A program made the translations under genes and the position numbers. The notes under the pieces were generated by a model. That model did not search any database and was not told the origin of the DNA. It saw nothing but the letters and a program-made list of their open reading frames with translations. A stretch of DNA of 64,000 nt. Source: Bacillota bacterium. Its GTDB lineage: Bacteria; Bacillota; Clostridia; Christensenellales; UMGS416. Shown piece by piece: positions 34,815 to 44,443 of the stretch (within the stretch, counting starts at the first letter, position 1; every line of letters starts with the position of its first letter). The DNA is taken from assembly GCA_023398815.1 (NCBI GenBank), contig JAEWRW010000026.1, positions 1 through 64,000 on the forward strand, written 5' to 3'.

Positions 34815-35507
34815 TCATGAAATCGGGGTCAGCAGGGCATCCACGATGGCCTGCGCGGTGCAGGCGGCGGCCTCCAGCGGGAAACCGGTCTCCAACAGGT
34901 TGCCCAGGTCGTGGGCATCCGACGAGCGGATGGCGCGCAGCCCTTGCGGCGGCGCGAAGTCGCCGGCGACCTCCACCGTGCGGGCGAGCAGCGATGGCGG
35001 CAGGAACCCAAGGTTTGCCAACACGCTGTTGCTGGGGCGGTTGATGTGGGCGGGCACCAGTACGCCGCCCCGCCCCCGAGCCTCGCGCTCCATCTCCTCC
35101 AACCCCAGGGCCACGGGTTGCCCCAGCCACCGGGGGCAGCGCCCCACCTCGTTGTCCCACTCGTCCAGAATGAGCTGCTCGCCAAAGAGATCGGGCCGGT
35201 TGGCCAGCACCGGTTGATGGGCGGCCAACAGGGCGCAGAAATCCTCTGCCACCTCCCACTGAGGGAAGTAGCAGAGGGCATGCACCTCTTCTATGGTGGT
35301 AGCCTCCACCCCGGGTACGACCAAAACGCCGTTTCGCTCCCCCGCCCGGGCACAGGCCCGGCCGTTGAGGCAGGCGTTGTGGTCGCACACGGCAATGGCA
35401 TTGAGGCCCTTGAGATGGGCCATCATCGTCAGGTTGTGGGGGGTCATACTGTCGTCTGCGCAGGGCGACAGGCAGGAGTGGATGTGCAAATCCACCGCCA
35501 GTGTCAT
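34815..35507 (-). CDS. PHP-domain phosphoesterase-like protein
   Basis: This is a 230-aa metal-dependent hydrolase of the PHP family. It has DLHIHSCLSPCADDSM (metal ligands HIH, residues 7-9), VCDHNACLNG, the Glu of PGVEATTIEEVHALCYF, VPAHINRP and the final SSDAHDLG. Its substrate is unknown; some PHP proteins act on phosphorylated peptides or nucleotides. It is always-minus-strand coupled to the DRTGG gene (ATGA overlap) and ends the putative sensory operon. Confidence 0.86.
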   Translation of the reverse strand: MTLAVDLHIHSCLSPCADDSMTPHNLTMMAHLKGLNAIAVCDHNACLNGRACARAGERNGVLVVPGVEATTIEEVHALCYFPQWEVAEDFCALLAAHQPVLANRPDLFGEQLILDEWDNEVGRCPRWLGQPVALGLEEMEREARGRGGVLVPAHINRPSNSVLANLGFLPPSLLARTVEVAGDFAPPQGLRAIRSSDAHDLGNLLETGFPLEAAACTAQAIVDALLTPIS

Positions 35508-35842
35508 TTCCCCACGCCCAGGGAATAGAGAAGCCCGCTGGCCGCAAACTCCGAGGCCGGAGCCCCCAACACCGGCACGTGCTCGGCCTCGGCCTTTTGC
35601 AGCACTTCCGGCGGCATGGTCGCCCCCTCGGCCAGGATGACGCAGGCAAACTCGTGCAGCGAGGCCACCGCCACCACGTTCATGTGGGTCTGCACGGTGA
35701 TCCACGCGTTGCCAGGCGCACCCTTGGCAATGACCCAGCTCAGCAGGTCACAGCACACGCCGCCGGTGACCTGGGCATCCAGCGGGCAGTTCTGCGTCAG
35801 GACGGAAAACCCCGTCCGCTCCACCAATTCCCCAATCGTCAT
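35504..35842 (-). CDS. DRTGG-domain protein (second copy)
   Basis: This is a 112-aa protein made of one DRTGG domain, named after a motif family found in serine kinases and pyrophosphatases. It shows QVTGGVCCDLLSWVIAKG and NVVAVASLHEFACVILAEG. It is paralogous to the gene at 37570-37929 (both begin MTIGE). Such small domains are thought to be ligand-binding or signalling modules. Here it lies between HydS and the PHP gene. Confidence 0.82.
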   Translation of the reverse strand: MTIGELVERTGFSVLTQNCPLDAQVTGGVCCDLLSWVIAKGAPGNAWITVQTHMNVVAVASLHEFACVILAEGATMPPEVLQKAEAEHVPVLGAPASEFAASGLLYSLGVGK

Positions 35843-35858
35843 AAGTCCTCTTTTCTCC

Positions 35859-37136
35859 TTACCTCATGTCGCTTAGGTCTATCATTTGCTGGGCCAGCAT
35901 CTTCACCCGTTCCTTCAGGTTAAAGATGCAATCCAGCTCATTGGCATTGCCACGCACGATGTCCTCGGCCAGGGCTCGGCAGGTCGGCGCGCCGCAGGAG
36001 CCGCAGTCCAATCCCTTGAGTCCCTTGGTGATCTGCTCGATGCGCTCCATCATGGCCATCGCTTTCTCAATGTCGTCGTCCAGCTTCATCACCGGCTGCT
36101 CACTCAAAGGCTGGGTGAAGTGAATGTTGGCGACTGCAGGCGGTTCGACGCGGCCTGGCGACTCGTGCTGCATCCGCTCCACGAGCTTGCGGATGCGGTT
36201 CTTGGCCACGTAGGCATTCTCAAAGGCCAGGGCACCGCCCACACAGCCGCCCTGGCAGGCCAGCCCCTCAAAGAATTGAAGATCGGAGAGTTTGTTGTTC
36301 TCAATCTCCTCGAGCACGCGAATGACGTTGTGCACGCCATCCACCGAGAGGGAATTCTCACAGTTGACCGCGGCGCTCTCCCCGCCGGAGTTGGCCCAGC
36401 CCACCCCCACGAAGGAAGCCCGCTTGCCCTCAAAATCATCGCCCTGGTGACGCATCTGCCCCGCCAGCAGGCCATAAATCTCCAGGATGGAAATGGCCCC
36501 GTCGACGTTGGAGCGCTCCAACCCCAGGGGGGTGCGGATGCTGGTCATCTTGGCCGGGCAGGGTGTGATGAAAAACGCGCCGACCTGGGACGGGTCCGCC
36601 CCCTTCTGGCGGCAGAACTCCTCCTTGGCCAGCCGCGCGGCAATCTCCACCGGCGGTAGCACATCGACGACGTTGTCCAAAAGCTCTGGGAAACGCACCT
36701 GAATGAGGCGCACCACCGCCGGGCAGGCCGAAGAAATGAGCGGCCGATTGTCGGTGGTGGCCAGTTCCCGGCGAATCTCCGCCGAAGCGACGTCCGCGCC
36801 GATGGCGACCTCGAACACGGCGTCAAACCCCATGGCCCTAAGGCCGCCCAGGAGCGTGCCAATCTCATCGAGGGACTTGAACTGGCCATAGAGTGCCGGC
36901 GCGGGCAGTGCGATCTTGTACTGGAAGGCGGAAATGACACCGATGTTATCGGTGGTGGCGATCTTGGCGTGGTAGGGGCAGCGGCGGATGCACTCCCCGC
37001 AGTCGATGCAGAGCTGGGCAATGATGGAGGCCTTGCCATCGCGCACGCGGATGGCCTCGGTGGGGCACCCCTTCAGGCAGTTGGTGCAGCCGCGGCATTT
37101 TTCACTGTCCAGTGTAACGGAGTGAAAATACTTCAT
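35859..37136 (-). CDS. Sensory-type [FeFe] hydrogenase-like protein (HydS/HfsB-like)
   Basis: This is a 425-aa protein. It has two [4Fe-4S] motifs (CRGCTNCLKGC at 14-24, CIDCGECIRRC at 43-53), an H-cluster domain and a C-terminal iron-sulfur domain (CGSCGAPTC at 378-386, C403). The four H-cluster Cys are kept (138, 193, 294, 298), but L1 reads SSACP, with Ala137 where active enzymes have the proton-transfer Cys. The Cys-to-Ala change is known in putative sensory hydrogenases such as Thermotoga HydS. I infer an H2 or redox sensor controlling the nearby enzyme operon. Confidence 0.88.
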   Translation of the reverse strand: MKYFHSVTLDSEKCRGCTNCLKGCPTEAIRVRDGKASIIAQLCIDCGECIRRCPYHAKIATTDNIGVISAFQYKIALPAPALYGQFKSLDEIGTLLGGLRAMGFDAVFEVAIGADVASAEIRRELATTDNRPLISSACPAVVRLIQVRFPELLDNVVDVLPPVEIAARLAKEEFCRQKGADPSQVGAFFITPCPAKMTSIRTPLGLERSNVDGAISILEIYGLLAGQMRHQGDDFEGKRASFVGVGWANSGGESAAVNCENSLSVDGVHNVIRVLEEIENNKLSDLQFFEGLACQGGCVGGALAFENAYVAKNRIRKLVERMQHESPGRVEPPAVANIHFTQPLSEQPVMKLDDDIEKAMAMMERIEQITKGLKGLDCGSCGAPTCRALAEDIVRGNANELDCIFNLKERVKMLAQQMIDLSDMR

Positions 37137-37148
37137 CGCTTCTCCCGT

Positions 37149-37580
37149 TTAGTTCAGGCGGAACGCCATGCGAATGGTGGTGCCCCGCCCTACCTCCGAT
37201 TGGATGTCAAACTGGTCGGCGCAGCGGTCCATGTTGGAGAGACCCATGCCCGCGCCAAAGCCGAGCTGACGGACGCTTTCTGGTGCGGTGGAGTAGCCCT
37301 CCACCATGGCCTGGGCGATGTCAGGGATGCCCGGCCCGCAGTCTTCAGCGGTCAACACCACCCCGTCGCGGCTGACCACCAGCGTCAGGTGGCCGCCCAG
37401 GCTGTGGATGATGATGTTGAGCTCCGCCTCATAACTGGCAATGGCGACGCGCCGGACCACGGCCGTGCCGATGCCAAGGCGCTTGAGCACGCCCTTGATC
37501 TCGGCAGAGGCGTCGCCGGCTGCGTTGAAGTCGCCAGCCACAATGTCAAAGCTCTCGCGCAGGGTGGCTTCACCGGGCAT
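37149..37580 (-). CDS. Anti-sigma-factor-like ATPase (HATPase_c)
   Basis: This is a 143-aa single-domain GHKL ATPase resembling SpoIIAB/RsbW kinases. It has the N box VRRVAIASYEAELNIIIHS, the G1 box EDCGPGIPDIAQA and the G2 box GFGAGMGLSNMDR. It could phosphorylate a protein partner on Ser or Thr. The start at 37580 is chosen for GGGAGGGGGG upstream and gives an 11-nt overlap with the DRTGG gene. It stands directly before HydS. Confidence 0.85.
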   Translation of the reverse strand: MPGEATLRESFDIVAGDFNAAGDASAEIKGVLKRLGIGTAVVRRVAIASYEAELNIIIHSLGGHLTLVVSRDGVVLTAEDCGPGIPDIAQAMVEGYSTAPESVRQLGFGAGMGLSNMDRCADQFDIQSEVGRGTTIRMAFRLN

Positions 37581-37929
37581 CGCAAGTCCCCCCTCCCCGC
37601 AGTCCATGCTGGTAGAGGACACCGCAGGCCTCAAAGAGCGTCTGGCGCGCGTTCATCACGGCGATGCCACACTCCTGCGCCATATCCAGGATCTCCTGCG
37701 TGGGAACCTTGCCCCGTACGAAGACGATGAGCACCACATCCAGCATCTGGGCGGTGCGCACCACATGGGGGTTCAATAAGCCGGTCAGCAACACCGCATG
37801 GTCCTTCACATTGGCCAGCACGTCGCTCATCAGGTCCGCCCCGCAGGCGCTGTGCACCTCCACATCCAGCCGGTCACCACCGCAGCGCACTTCCGCACCC
37901 AGCAGGGCACCCACCTCGCCGATCGTCAT
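37570..37929 (-). CDS. DRTGG-domain protein (first copy)
   Basis: This is a 119-aa DRTGG-type domain protein, MTIGEVGALLGAEV with GADLMSDVLANVKDHAVLLTGL and DVVLIVFVRGKVPTQEIL. It begins the run DRTGG-ATPase-HydS-DRTGG-PHP, an arrangement I recall from other Clostridial hydrogenase loci such as C. thermocellum. GGGGAGACC precedes the ATG. The function is unknown; ligand-dependent control of the ATPase is a plausible idea. Confidence 0.82.
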   Translation of the reverse strand: MTIGEVGALLGAEVRCGGDRLDVEVHSACGADLMSDVLANVKDHAVLLTGLLNPHVVRTAQMLDVVLIVFVRGKVPTQEILDMAQECGIAVMNARQTLFEACGVLYQHGLRGGGTCDAR

Positions 37930-37946
37930 TCGTTGGTCTCCCCTGT

Positions 37947-38849
37947 TTATTTGGCTTTCAACACATCGTTCTCAAGCGTTAATAAAATATCAATGACATT
38001 ATACTTCAATCCCGTTCGCAATGCCACAGCATTTGTGGCATTGTCGTCGGCCAGTTTTGTCAGGTTGGCGGCGGCGGCCTTCTGGCAGTCCATCAGGCTT
38101 GCGATGACGACCGATTTGGTGTCTCCCACCGCGCGGGTCAGATCCTCGTTAGCGCTGGTGAAGCGATCCGCCGAGGCCCGGATAGCCTCTACGATCGTGG
38201 TTGTATCCCCACCAGCGTCCGCTTTCTTCTGGGTGTTAATGAGGGTAACGATCTCCGCCTGGAAGGCAGCGGTCGCTGCCTTGATGGCGTCAATCTGCGC
38301 CTGGCTGCCGCTCACGTTCCACTGGATGCCGGCGGTCGCCACGTTGTAGAGGCACGCGCTGCTCTGGTCCTGCGCCTTGTAAGCGTCCCGAACGGCCTTG
38401 GCGTCCTCCTGCAGGTAGTAGACCGAGTCCAGCACCCGGTACATGCCGTCTTCCTTGAGCACGTAGCCCGCCGCCCCCTTTGCACGGAAACCGGTAGCCG
38501 CCTGGGTGGCGTTGCCCTGCTCACTGAATACGCCCAGCTGCACGCCATAGAGCGTGATGGATTTGAGCGTGATGGTCTCGGTCACCTTGCCGCTGGCGGC
38601 GGTGTTGTCGGCCTTGCCGGTGTCCTTGGCGTCCGACGGCGACGCTGAGGGAACATCAGTCGCGGCTTTGGTGGTGGCGGTGGCAGAGGCCGTTGGCAGG
38701 GTGTTGGTGTTCTCGTCCTCGCCCTTCCAGCGCTCCATGGCCAGCACCGCGTAGACGGCGACGACCGCCAGCAACAGCACGACGATCAGTGCGTTCCAGC
38801 CCGCGCCGCCCTTGCTGCGGCGGGCACTGCGGATTCTTCTTCTGCGCAT
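37947..38849 (-). CDS. Membrane-anchored SPOR-like protein
   Basis: This is a 300-aa bitopic protein. It has a very basic N terminus (RRRRIRSARRSKGG), one helix at about 22-42 and a Thr/Ala/Ser-rich linker (about 50-88). An SPOR-like domain follows (YGVQLGVFSEQGNATQAATGF, then YVLKEDGMYRVLDSVYYLQEDAKAVRDAY). A helical C-terminal half comes last. SPOR domains bind denuded septal peptidoglycan, so a division or sporulation-septum role is likely. The ATG at 38849 is chosen, 8 nt after GGAGG. It may be in the same transcript as the sensory operon, 17 bp downstream. Confidence 0.75.
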   Translation of the reverse strand: MRRRRIRSARRSKGGAGWNALIVVLLLAVVAVYAVLAMERWKGEDENTNTLPTASATATTKAATDVPSASPSDAKDTGKADNTAASGKVTETITLKSITLYGVQLGVFSEQGNATQAATGFRAKGAAGYVLKEDGMYRVLDSVYYLQEDAKAVRDAYKAQDQSSACLYNVATAGIQWNVSGSQAQIDAIKAATAAFQAEIVTLINTQKKADAGGDTTTIVEAIRASADRFTSANEDLTRAVGDTKSVVIASLMDCQKAAAANLTKLADDNATNAVALRTGLKYNVIDILLTLENDVLKAK

Positions 38850-38916
38850 CGGCATTCCCTCCCGGTCAGTGATGGTAATGTATATGCGCGATGCGTGAGG
38901 GTATGTATATCCTTGT

Positions 38917-39150
38917 TCGTGGACGCCGCTGCAGCGACTTCCACGATTTGGACAGCTTGCCCCAGTCTCATCGAATCGTTCGCCGCACAGGTCGCCCAAC
39001 GATCAACAACTGAGGTCCTCACAAGAGGTTTCTTGGGAGACAGTATGGAGACGTTTCGCCTACGGGCAGGCTCTGCCAATCTTGATTGGACAAGTTCTGA
39101 GGTTCCTCCCGCCGAATGAATCGGCGGTCGGTTTCCTGCTGCTGTACCCA
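38917..39150 (+). repeat. Dispersed structured repeat, copy B (diverged)
   Basis: It aligns with the other copies at GCCGCTGCAGCGAC, GACAGCTTG, CGCCGCACAGGTCGCC, GTTTCGCCTACGGGC and the hairpin at 39105-39131, whose outer stem is partly broken (CGG instead of AGG). It lies between divergent genes. It lacks the common end TAGACACTCT. Confidence 0.7.
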
Positions 39151-39179
39151 TGCAAGCTTCTTGACAAGCTGCCCCGGCG

Positions 39180-39208
39180 TTTACCGTCGCGGGCGAATCC
39201 GCTATAAT
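39180..39208 (+). promoter_or_regulatory. Promoter of the DUF6062 gene
   Basis: TTTACC, a 17-bp spacer and a perfect TATAAT, 22 bp before the ATG. Confidence 0.7.
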
Positions 39209-39230
39209 GAAACAAAAACGGAGACGCGCC

Positions 39231-39995
39231 ATGAAACTCAGCATCGACACCCTGCCGCTGTGGGACGGCTTCCGCCAGACCGATGGCTGCCCCTTCTGCC
39301 ACATTGAAGGCCGGCTGGAGGCGCTCTTTTTGGAGACGTACCTGGGCGACTCGGTGATGGAGCCGGACGTGCGGGTGGAGGTGAACCACAAGGGATTCTG
39401 CCGGGAGCATTACCGGCTGCTGTATGCCCAGCCCGTCAGTAAGCTGGGGTTGGCGCTGATGACCCACACGCACCTCAAGGAAACGCTGGCCGGGGTGACC
39501 AAGCAGATGGAGGCCATCGACCGGCGCTGTGACGAGAGCACGTTCCTCAAGCGCGCCACCGGGGCGAAGGACTTGAACGACGCGCTGACGGCTGCCGCCC
39601 ACTCGGTGGAGGAACACGAGGAGAGCTGTGTCGTGTGCGAGCGGATGGAGCTGCACATGGCGCGCTACTACGAGACGGCCTGCGACCTGTGGCACCGGGA
39701 TCGGGACTTTGCCGCGCTCTTTGATGGCTGCCAGGGCTTCTGCCTGCCTCACTGGAGCGGCCTGCTGGCGGCCTGCGGCGGGGCGCTGGTGAGCAAGGAA
39801 AAGCTGACGTTCATTCGCCACGTCAACGAGATGGAACGCCGGGCACTGGGCACGCTGGAGGAAGACCTCGGTTGGTTCATCCAGAAATTCGACTACCGCA
39901 ACACCGAAAAGCCCTGGGGCAACGCGAAGGACGCGCTGCCCAGGGCCGTGAACGCCTTGATGGGTCAATTGGTGCAGGACGAGAACGCTAAATGA
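39231..39995 (+). CDS. DUF6062 family protein
   Basis: This is a 254-aa soluble protein typical of Clostridia. It has Cys pairs CPFC (about 20-23) and CVVC (about 137-140), and CREH and CLPH segments placed as possible metal ligands in two repeated halves. VEVNHKGFCREHYRLLY and LALMTHTHLKETL are the parts I recognise as DUF6062. The family has no known function; the duplicated C-x2-C...C-x2-H layout suggests metal binding. Its 3' end overlaps the convergent dCMP deaminase gene by 8 bp. Confidence 0.82.
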   Translation: MKLSIDTLPLWDGFRQTDGCPFCHIEGRLEALFLETYLGDSVMEPDVRVEVNHKGFCREHYRLLYAQPVSKLGLALMTHTHLKETLAGVTKQMEAIDRRCDESTFLKRATGAKDLNDALTAAAHSVEEHEESCVVCERMELHMARYYETACDLWHRDRDFAALFDGCQGFCLPHWSGLLAACGGALVSKEKLTFIRHVNEMERRALGTLEEDLGWFIQKFDYRNTEKPWGNAKDALPRAVNALMGQLVQDENAK

Positions 39996-40434
39996 ACTGC
40001 TCCAGCTTCACCCCTGCCTCGTTGATGATCTCCAGCGAGAAGTCGTCGGGATAGGGGTTCTTGTACACAATGCGGGTGATGCCGGCGTTGACGATGATCT
40101 TGGAGCAGATGGAGCAGGGCTGATGGGTGCAGTAAAGCGTGCCATCCTTGATCTCAATGCCCATGCGGGCCGCCTGGATGATGGCGTTCTGCTCGGCGTG
40201 GATGGCGTAGCACAGCTGCCCCTGCTGACCGGACGGGATACCCAGCCGCCGGCGCATGCACTCCCCCCGCTCCTTGCAGCTGCGGATGCCCGCTGGGGCC
40301 CCGTTGTAGCCAGTCGTCAGGATGCGTTTGTCCTTGACGATGACCGCACCGATCTGCCGATTCTCCTGGAAGCAGCTGGACCAGCCGGCCACCAGCTCGG
40401 CCATCTCCATAAAGCGCTTGTCCCACTTGTCCAT
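39988..40434 (-). CDS. dCMP deaminase (ComEB family)
   Basis: This 148-aa zinc enzyme converts dCMP to dUMP. It has the zinc and catalytic motif HAEQNAIIQAA and PCSICSKIIVNAGI. RQIGAVIVKDKRILTTGYNGAPAG and the inserted Cys-rich SCKERGECMRRRLGIPSGQ are typical of the ComEB/dCMP-deaminase group. The start at 40434 has GGGAG 7 nt upstream. With dcd at 18 kb the cell has two routes from dC to dU nucleotides. Confidence 0.92.
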   Translation of the reverse strand: MDKWDKRFMEMAELVAGWSSCFQENRQIGAVIVKDKRILTTGYNGAPAGIRSCKERGECMRRRLGIPSGQQGQLCYAIHAEQNAIIQAARMGIEIKDGTLYCTHQPCSICSKIIVNAGITRIVYKNPYPDDFSLEIINEAGVKLEQFI

Positions 40435-40455
40435 AGTAGAGCTCCCCAATCCAAT

Positions 40456-40497
40456 ATACTATATATAGTATTGTACGGATTTTTTGCGATAGTACAA
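40456..40497 (-). promoter_or_regulatory. Promoter with AT-rich palindromic operator
   Basis: On the minus strand: TTGTAC, a 16-bp spacer and TACAAT. It is followed immediately by a perfect 16-bp palindrome ATACTATATATAGTAT (40456-40471) covering the expected start. On the plus side, GTAAATAAT occurs twice at about 40515-40540. Confidence 0.55.
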
Positions 40498-40571
40498 GAG
40501 GAAAGGGTCGTACGATGTAAATAATAGTGTAAATAATGTTGAGTCACTCGGGTTTCGGGAAGGTGATTGGA

Positions 40572-41111
40572 ATGCCATATGGGATTGTCCTGCTTGGCGC
40601 AAACGGCAGCGGAAAATCGACTCTCGGACGTGAACTCGCCCGCGTGCTGCATTTCACGCACCTGGATGTGGAGACCTACTGGTTCCACCCAACCTGCCCA
40701 CCGTACACTTCCATCCGTCCGCCGGCAGTGCGGAACGAGATGTTGCTCGCTGACATGGAGCGGTATGAGTCATACGTAGTGTCTGGAGACATCTCCGGGT
40801 GGGGCGATGAATTTCTGACCCGGTTTGACCTCGCCATCTTCCTTGCAGTGCCCACGGACATCCGGCTCAGGCGGATCGACCATCGGGAGTACGCGCGTTG
40901 GGGGGACCGGCTTTGCCAGGGCGGCGATCTGTACGAATCGCACCAGAAATTCAGAGAGTTCGCCGCCAGTCGGGATGTTGCGTTGCTCCAACAAAGGGCA
41001 TTGGCGTATCGGTGTCCGCTCCTTCCTGTTGATGGGATGGATGGCTGCCGCGAGACGGCTGCAAGCATCGCAGAATACGTTTGCACAACCCTCGATATCC
41101 CGCAGCCTTAA
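40572..41111 (+). CDS. P-loop small-molecule kinase-like protein
   Basis: This is a 179-aa P-loop protein with Walker A GANGSGKS at residues 9-16. It has HLDVETYWFHPT at the nucleoside-kinase substrate position, DLAIFLAVPTDIRLRRIDHREYARWG as a lid with Arg/Asp pairs, and a helical end. It resembles adenylate-kinase-like or shikimate-kinase-like proteins (AAA_18/FlaR-like) whose substrate is unknown. Base composition is visibly less GC-rich than its neighbours, which may mean recent transfer. GGGAAGGTG precedes the chosen ATG. Confidence 0.75.
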   Translation: MPYGIVLLGANGSGKSTLGRELARVLHFTHLDVETYWFHPTCPPYTSIRPPAVRNEMLLADMERYESYVVSGDISGWGDEFLTRFDLAIFLAVPTDIRLRRIDHREYARWGDRLCQGGDLYESHQKFREFAASRDVALLQQRALAYRCPLLPVDGMDGCRETAASIAEYVCTTLDIPQP

Positions 41112-41223
41112 TGCCTCGCGATCACCCCCCGTGTGTGAACCACCATCGAATATCACGGCACCGTTGCCCCCCATTTCGTGCCCCGTCTTTATAAAATTTT
41201 TACATTTCGCTGCCAATTCCCTG

Positions 41224-41252
41224 TTGATTTTCTGCCCCAAAGCCGATATGAT
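41224..41252 (+). promoter_or_regulatory. Promoter of groESL
   Basis: TTGATT, a 17-bp spacer and TATGAT lie just upstream of the CIRCE element, 62 bp before groES. Confidence 0.75.
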
Positions 41253-41265
41253 AGGTCATGTGAAT

Positions 41266-41292
41266 TTAGCACTCACCGGTTGCGAGTGCTAA
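41266..41292 (+). promoter_or_regulatory. CIRCE element (HrcA operator)
   Basis: TTAGCACTC, 9 bp and GAGTGCTAA form a perfect match to the CIRCE consensus. HrcA bound here represses groESL until heat or misfolding titrates GroEL. Confidence 0.97.
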
Positions 41293-41301
41293 CAAACTTA
41301 A

Positions 41302-41598
<297 letters not shown>

Positions 41599-41612
41599 GG
41601 AAAGGGAGGTAA

Positions 41613-43250
<1,638 letters not shown>

Positions 43251-43317
43251 GCGATTCGCTTCCGGCGCGTTCGCGCCGAAAGCGAGTGGGAGTACCTGCT
43301 CGTCACAACAATTGGGG

Positions 43318-43356
43318 GCCCGCCACCGCGCATGTCGCTGGCGGGCTTCTTCTTTT
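43318..43356 (+). terminator. Terminator of groESL
   Basis: GCCCGCCA pairs with TGGCGGGC around 13 nt, followed by TTCTTCTTTTCC. Confidence 0.85.
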
Positions 43357-43379
43357 CCTCTCTCGTACAGGATTTTCAT

Positions 43380-43815
43380 AGAGAAAACGCGCTACGGCGA
43401 GAATTGGGAGTACCTCCCCTCCACTGCCTACTGCCGTCGCCGGATAAACCGGCTGAAGGCTACGAAGAAGGCATTATTTTCCGAACACAGATATGCACCG
43501 AAAGTACCGCTGACGCGACGGCCTCGAATGGGATGCTTCCCGTTCCATAGTTTGGTTCGTCCCCTGACGCACATGTCGTCAGGGGACGTTCTGCTTTCTG
43601 GCTCGCACCAGCCTCCATGATGAAGCGCCGCTTCGACGGGGATTGGTGAGTGTTACGTTACCTGCTGTCTGCCTCCGCCACCGGATGAACCGGCTGGCGG
43701 ATACCGAGTAAAGCGCACTGTCAAATATTCCGCTCACGCGACGGCCCGAACTGGACACTCCCGTTCCCGCAAATGGTTCGCCCCCTGACGCCTGGCGTCA
43801 GGGGGCGTTTTACGC
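43380..43815 (+). repeat. Two diverged repeat units downstream of groEL
   Basis: Unit 1 (about 43380-43600) and unit 2 (about 43620-43815) align at CCGGATAAACCGG / CCGGATGAACCGG, at CCGCTGACGCGACGGCC / CCGCTCACGCGACGGCC, and at a closing hairpin, TCCCCTGACG-N7-CGTCAGGGGA (43560-43586) and CGCCCCCTGACGCC-G-GGCGTCAGGGGGCG-like (43779-43807, then TTTTA). No reading frame is kept between units, and no gene is seen in this 570-bp gap. Confidence 0.7.
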
Positions 43816-43820
43816 GAGGA

Positions 43821-43991
43821 CTAGAGATCCTCGATGTTCATCTTGTCCATTTCCGCTTTCTGCCTCTCCTGCTCACGCAGTGCGGTGTTGCGTTTGTTGA
43901 AGTGCAGAATGAGAAACACCAAACCGGTGACGATGGCCGCCACCACCAGCAGCAACGCCGGAAGAATCAATATACCAATCATCATGTTCAT
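43821..43991 (-). CDS. Small single-pass membrane protein (56 aa)
   Basis: This is a 56-aa protein. MNMMIGILILPALLLVVAAI begins one transmembrane helix (about 4-29), followed by a charged, coiled-coil-like tail (LREQERQKAEMDKMNIEDL). The start overlaps the DUF2089 stop as TAATG, so the two are translated together. This pairing suggests that the small protein works with or regulates the DUF2089 protein. No family is recognised. Confidence 0.75.
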   Translation of the reverse strand: MNMMIGILILPALLLVVAAIVTGLVFLILHFNKRNTALREQERQKAEMDKMNIEDL

Positions 43992-44293
43992 TACAACGAG
44001 ACCTCTCTTTGCTTTTTGTATTCGGCGATCAGCACCTTCGCCGTATCAAAATCCACCTTACCGGCAATGGCCATACGCTTGACCAGGGCGACATACGGTT
44101 CCTTGGCCGCCTCTTCGTTCACCTTGATCTTTTGAATCAACTTATCCAGCCGCAGCCTGACAGTGGGGTAGGTCACGCCATACTGCTGGGCAATCTCCTT
44201 GAGGGAACCAGAGGCCAGAACAAATTTCTTGACGAATGCCACATCCTCTTCTTCCAGGTTTGTCATCCAATCAGGAACGATCTCGATGGCCAT
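43991..44293 (-). CDS. DUF2089 family DNA-binding-like protein
   Basis: This is a 100-aa protein with a helix-turn-helix of sigma-70-region-4 type, SGSLKEIAQQYGVTYPTVRLRLDKLIQ (about 28-54). It matches DUF2089 (PDWMTNLEEEDVAFVKKFVL). A helical tail ends in YKKQREVSL. It lacks the zinc ribbon of longer members. It is likely a small transcription regulator acting near its own promoter. GGAGG lies 6 nt before the ATG. Confidence 0.85.
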   Translation of the reverse strand: MAIEIVPDWMTNLEEEDVAFVKKFVLASGSLKEIAQQYGVTYPTVRLRLDKLIQKIKVNEEAAKEPYVALVKRMAIAGKVDFDTAKVLIAEYKKQREVSL

Positions 44294-44319
44294 GGCATGC
44301 CTCCACTTGAATTATATTA

Positions 44320-44348
44320 AATATAAACCGGAATTTTATTAAAGTCAA
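44320..44348 (-). promoter_or_regulatory. Promoter of the DUF2089-small membrane protein pair
   Basis: On the minus strand: TTGACT, a 17-bp spacer and TATATT. The -10 overlaps the AT palindrome ATATTTAATAT, a possible autoregulatory site. Confidence 0.65.
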
Positions 44349-44443
44349 TGTGCAACTATACTTTCATAAAACGAAACAAATTTCGCCCAAGTGAAAGCGG
44401 GCCGTGCCCAGGGGTGCGCAGCCTTGAGCAGGAGGCAGCAGGA

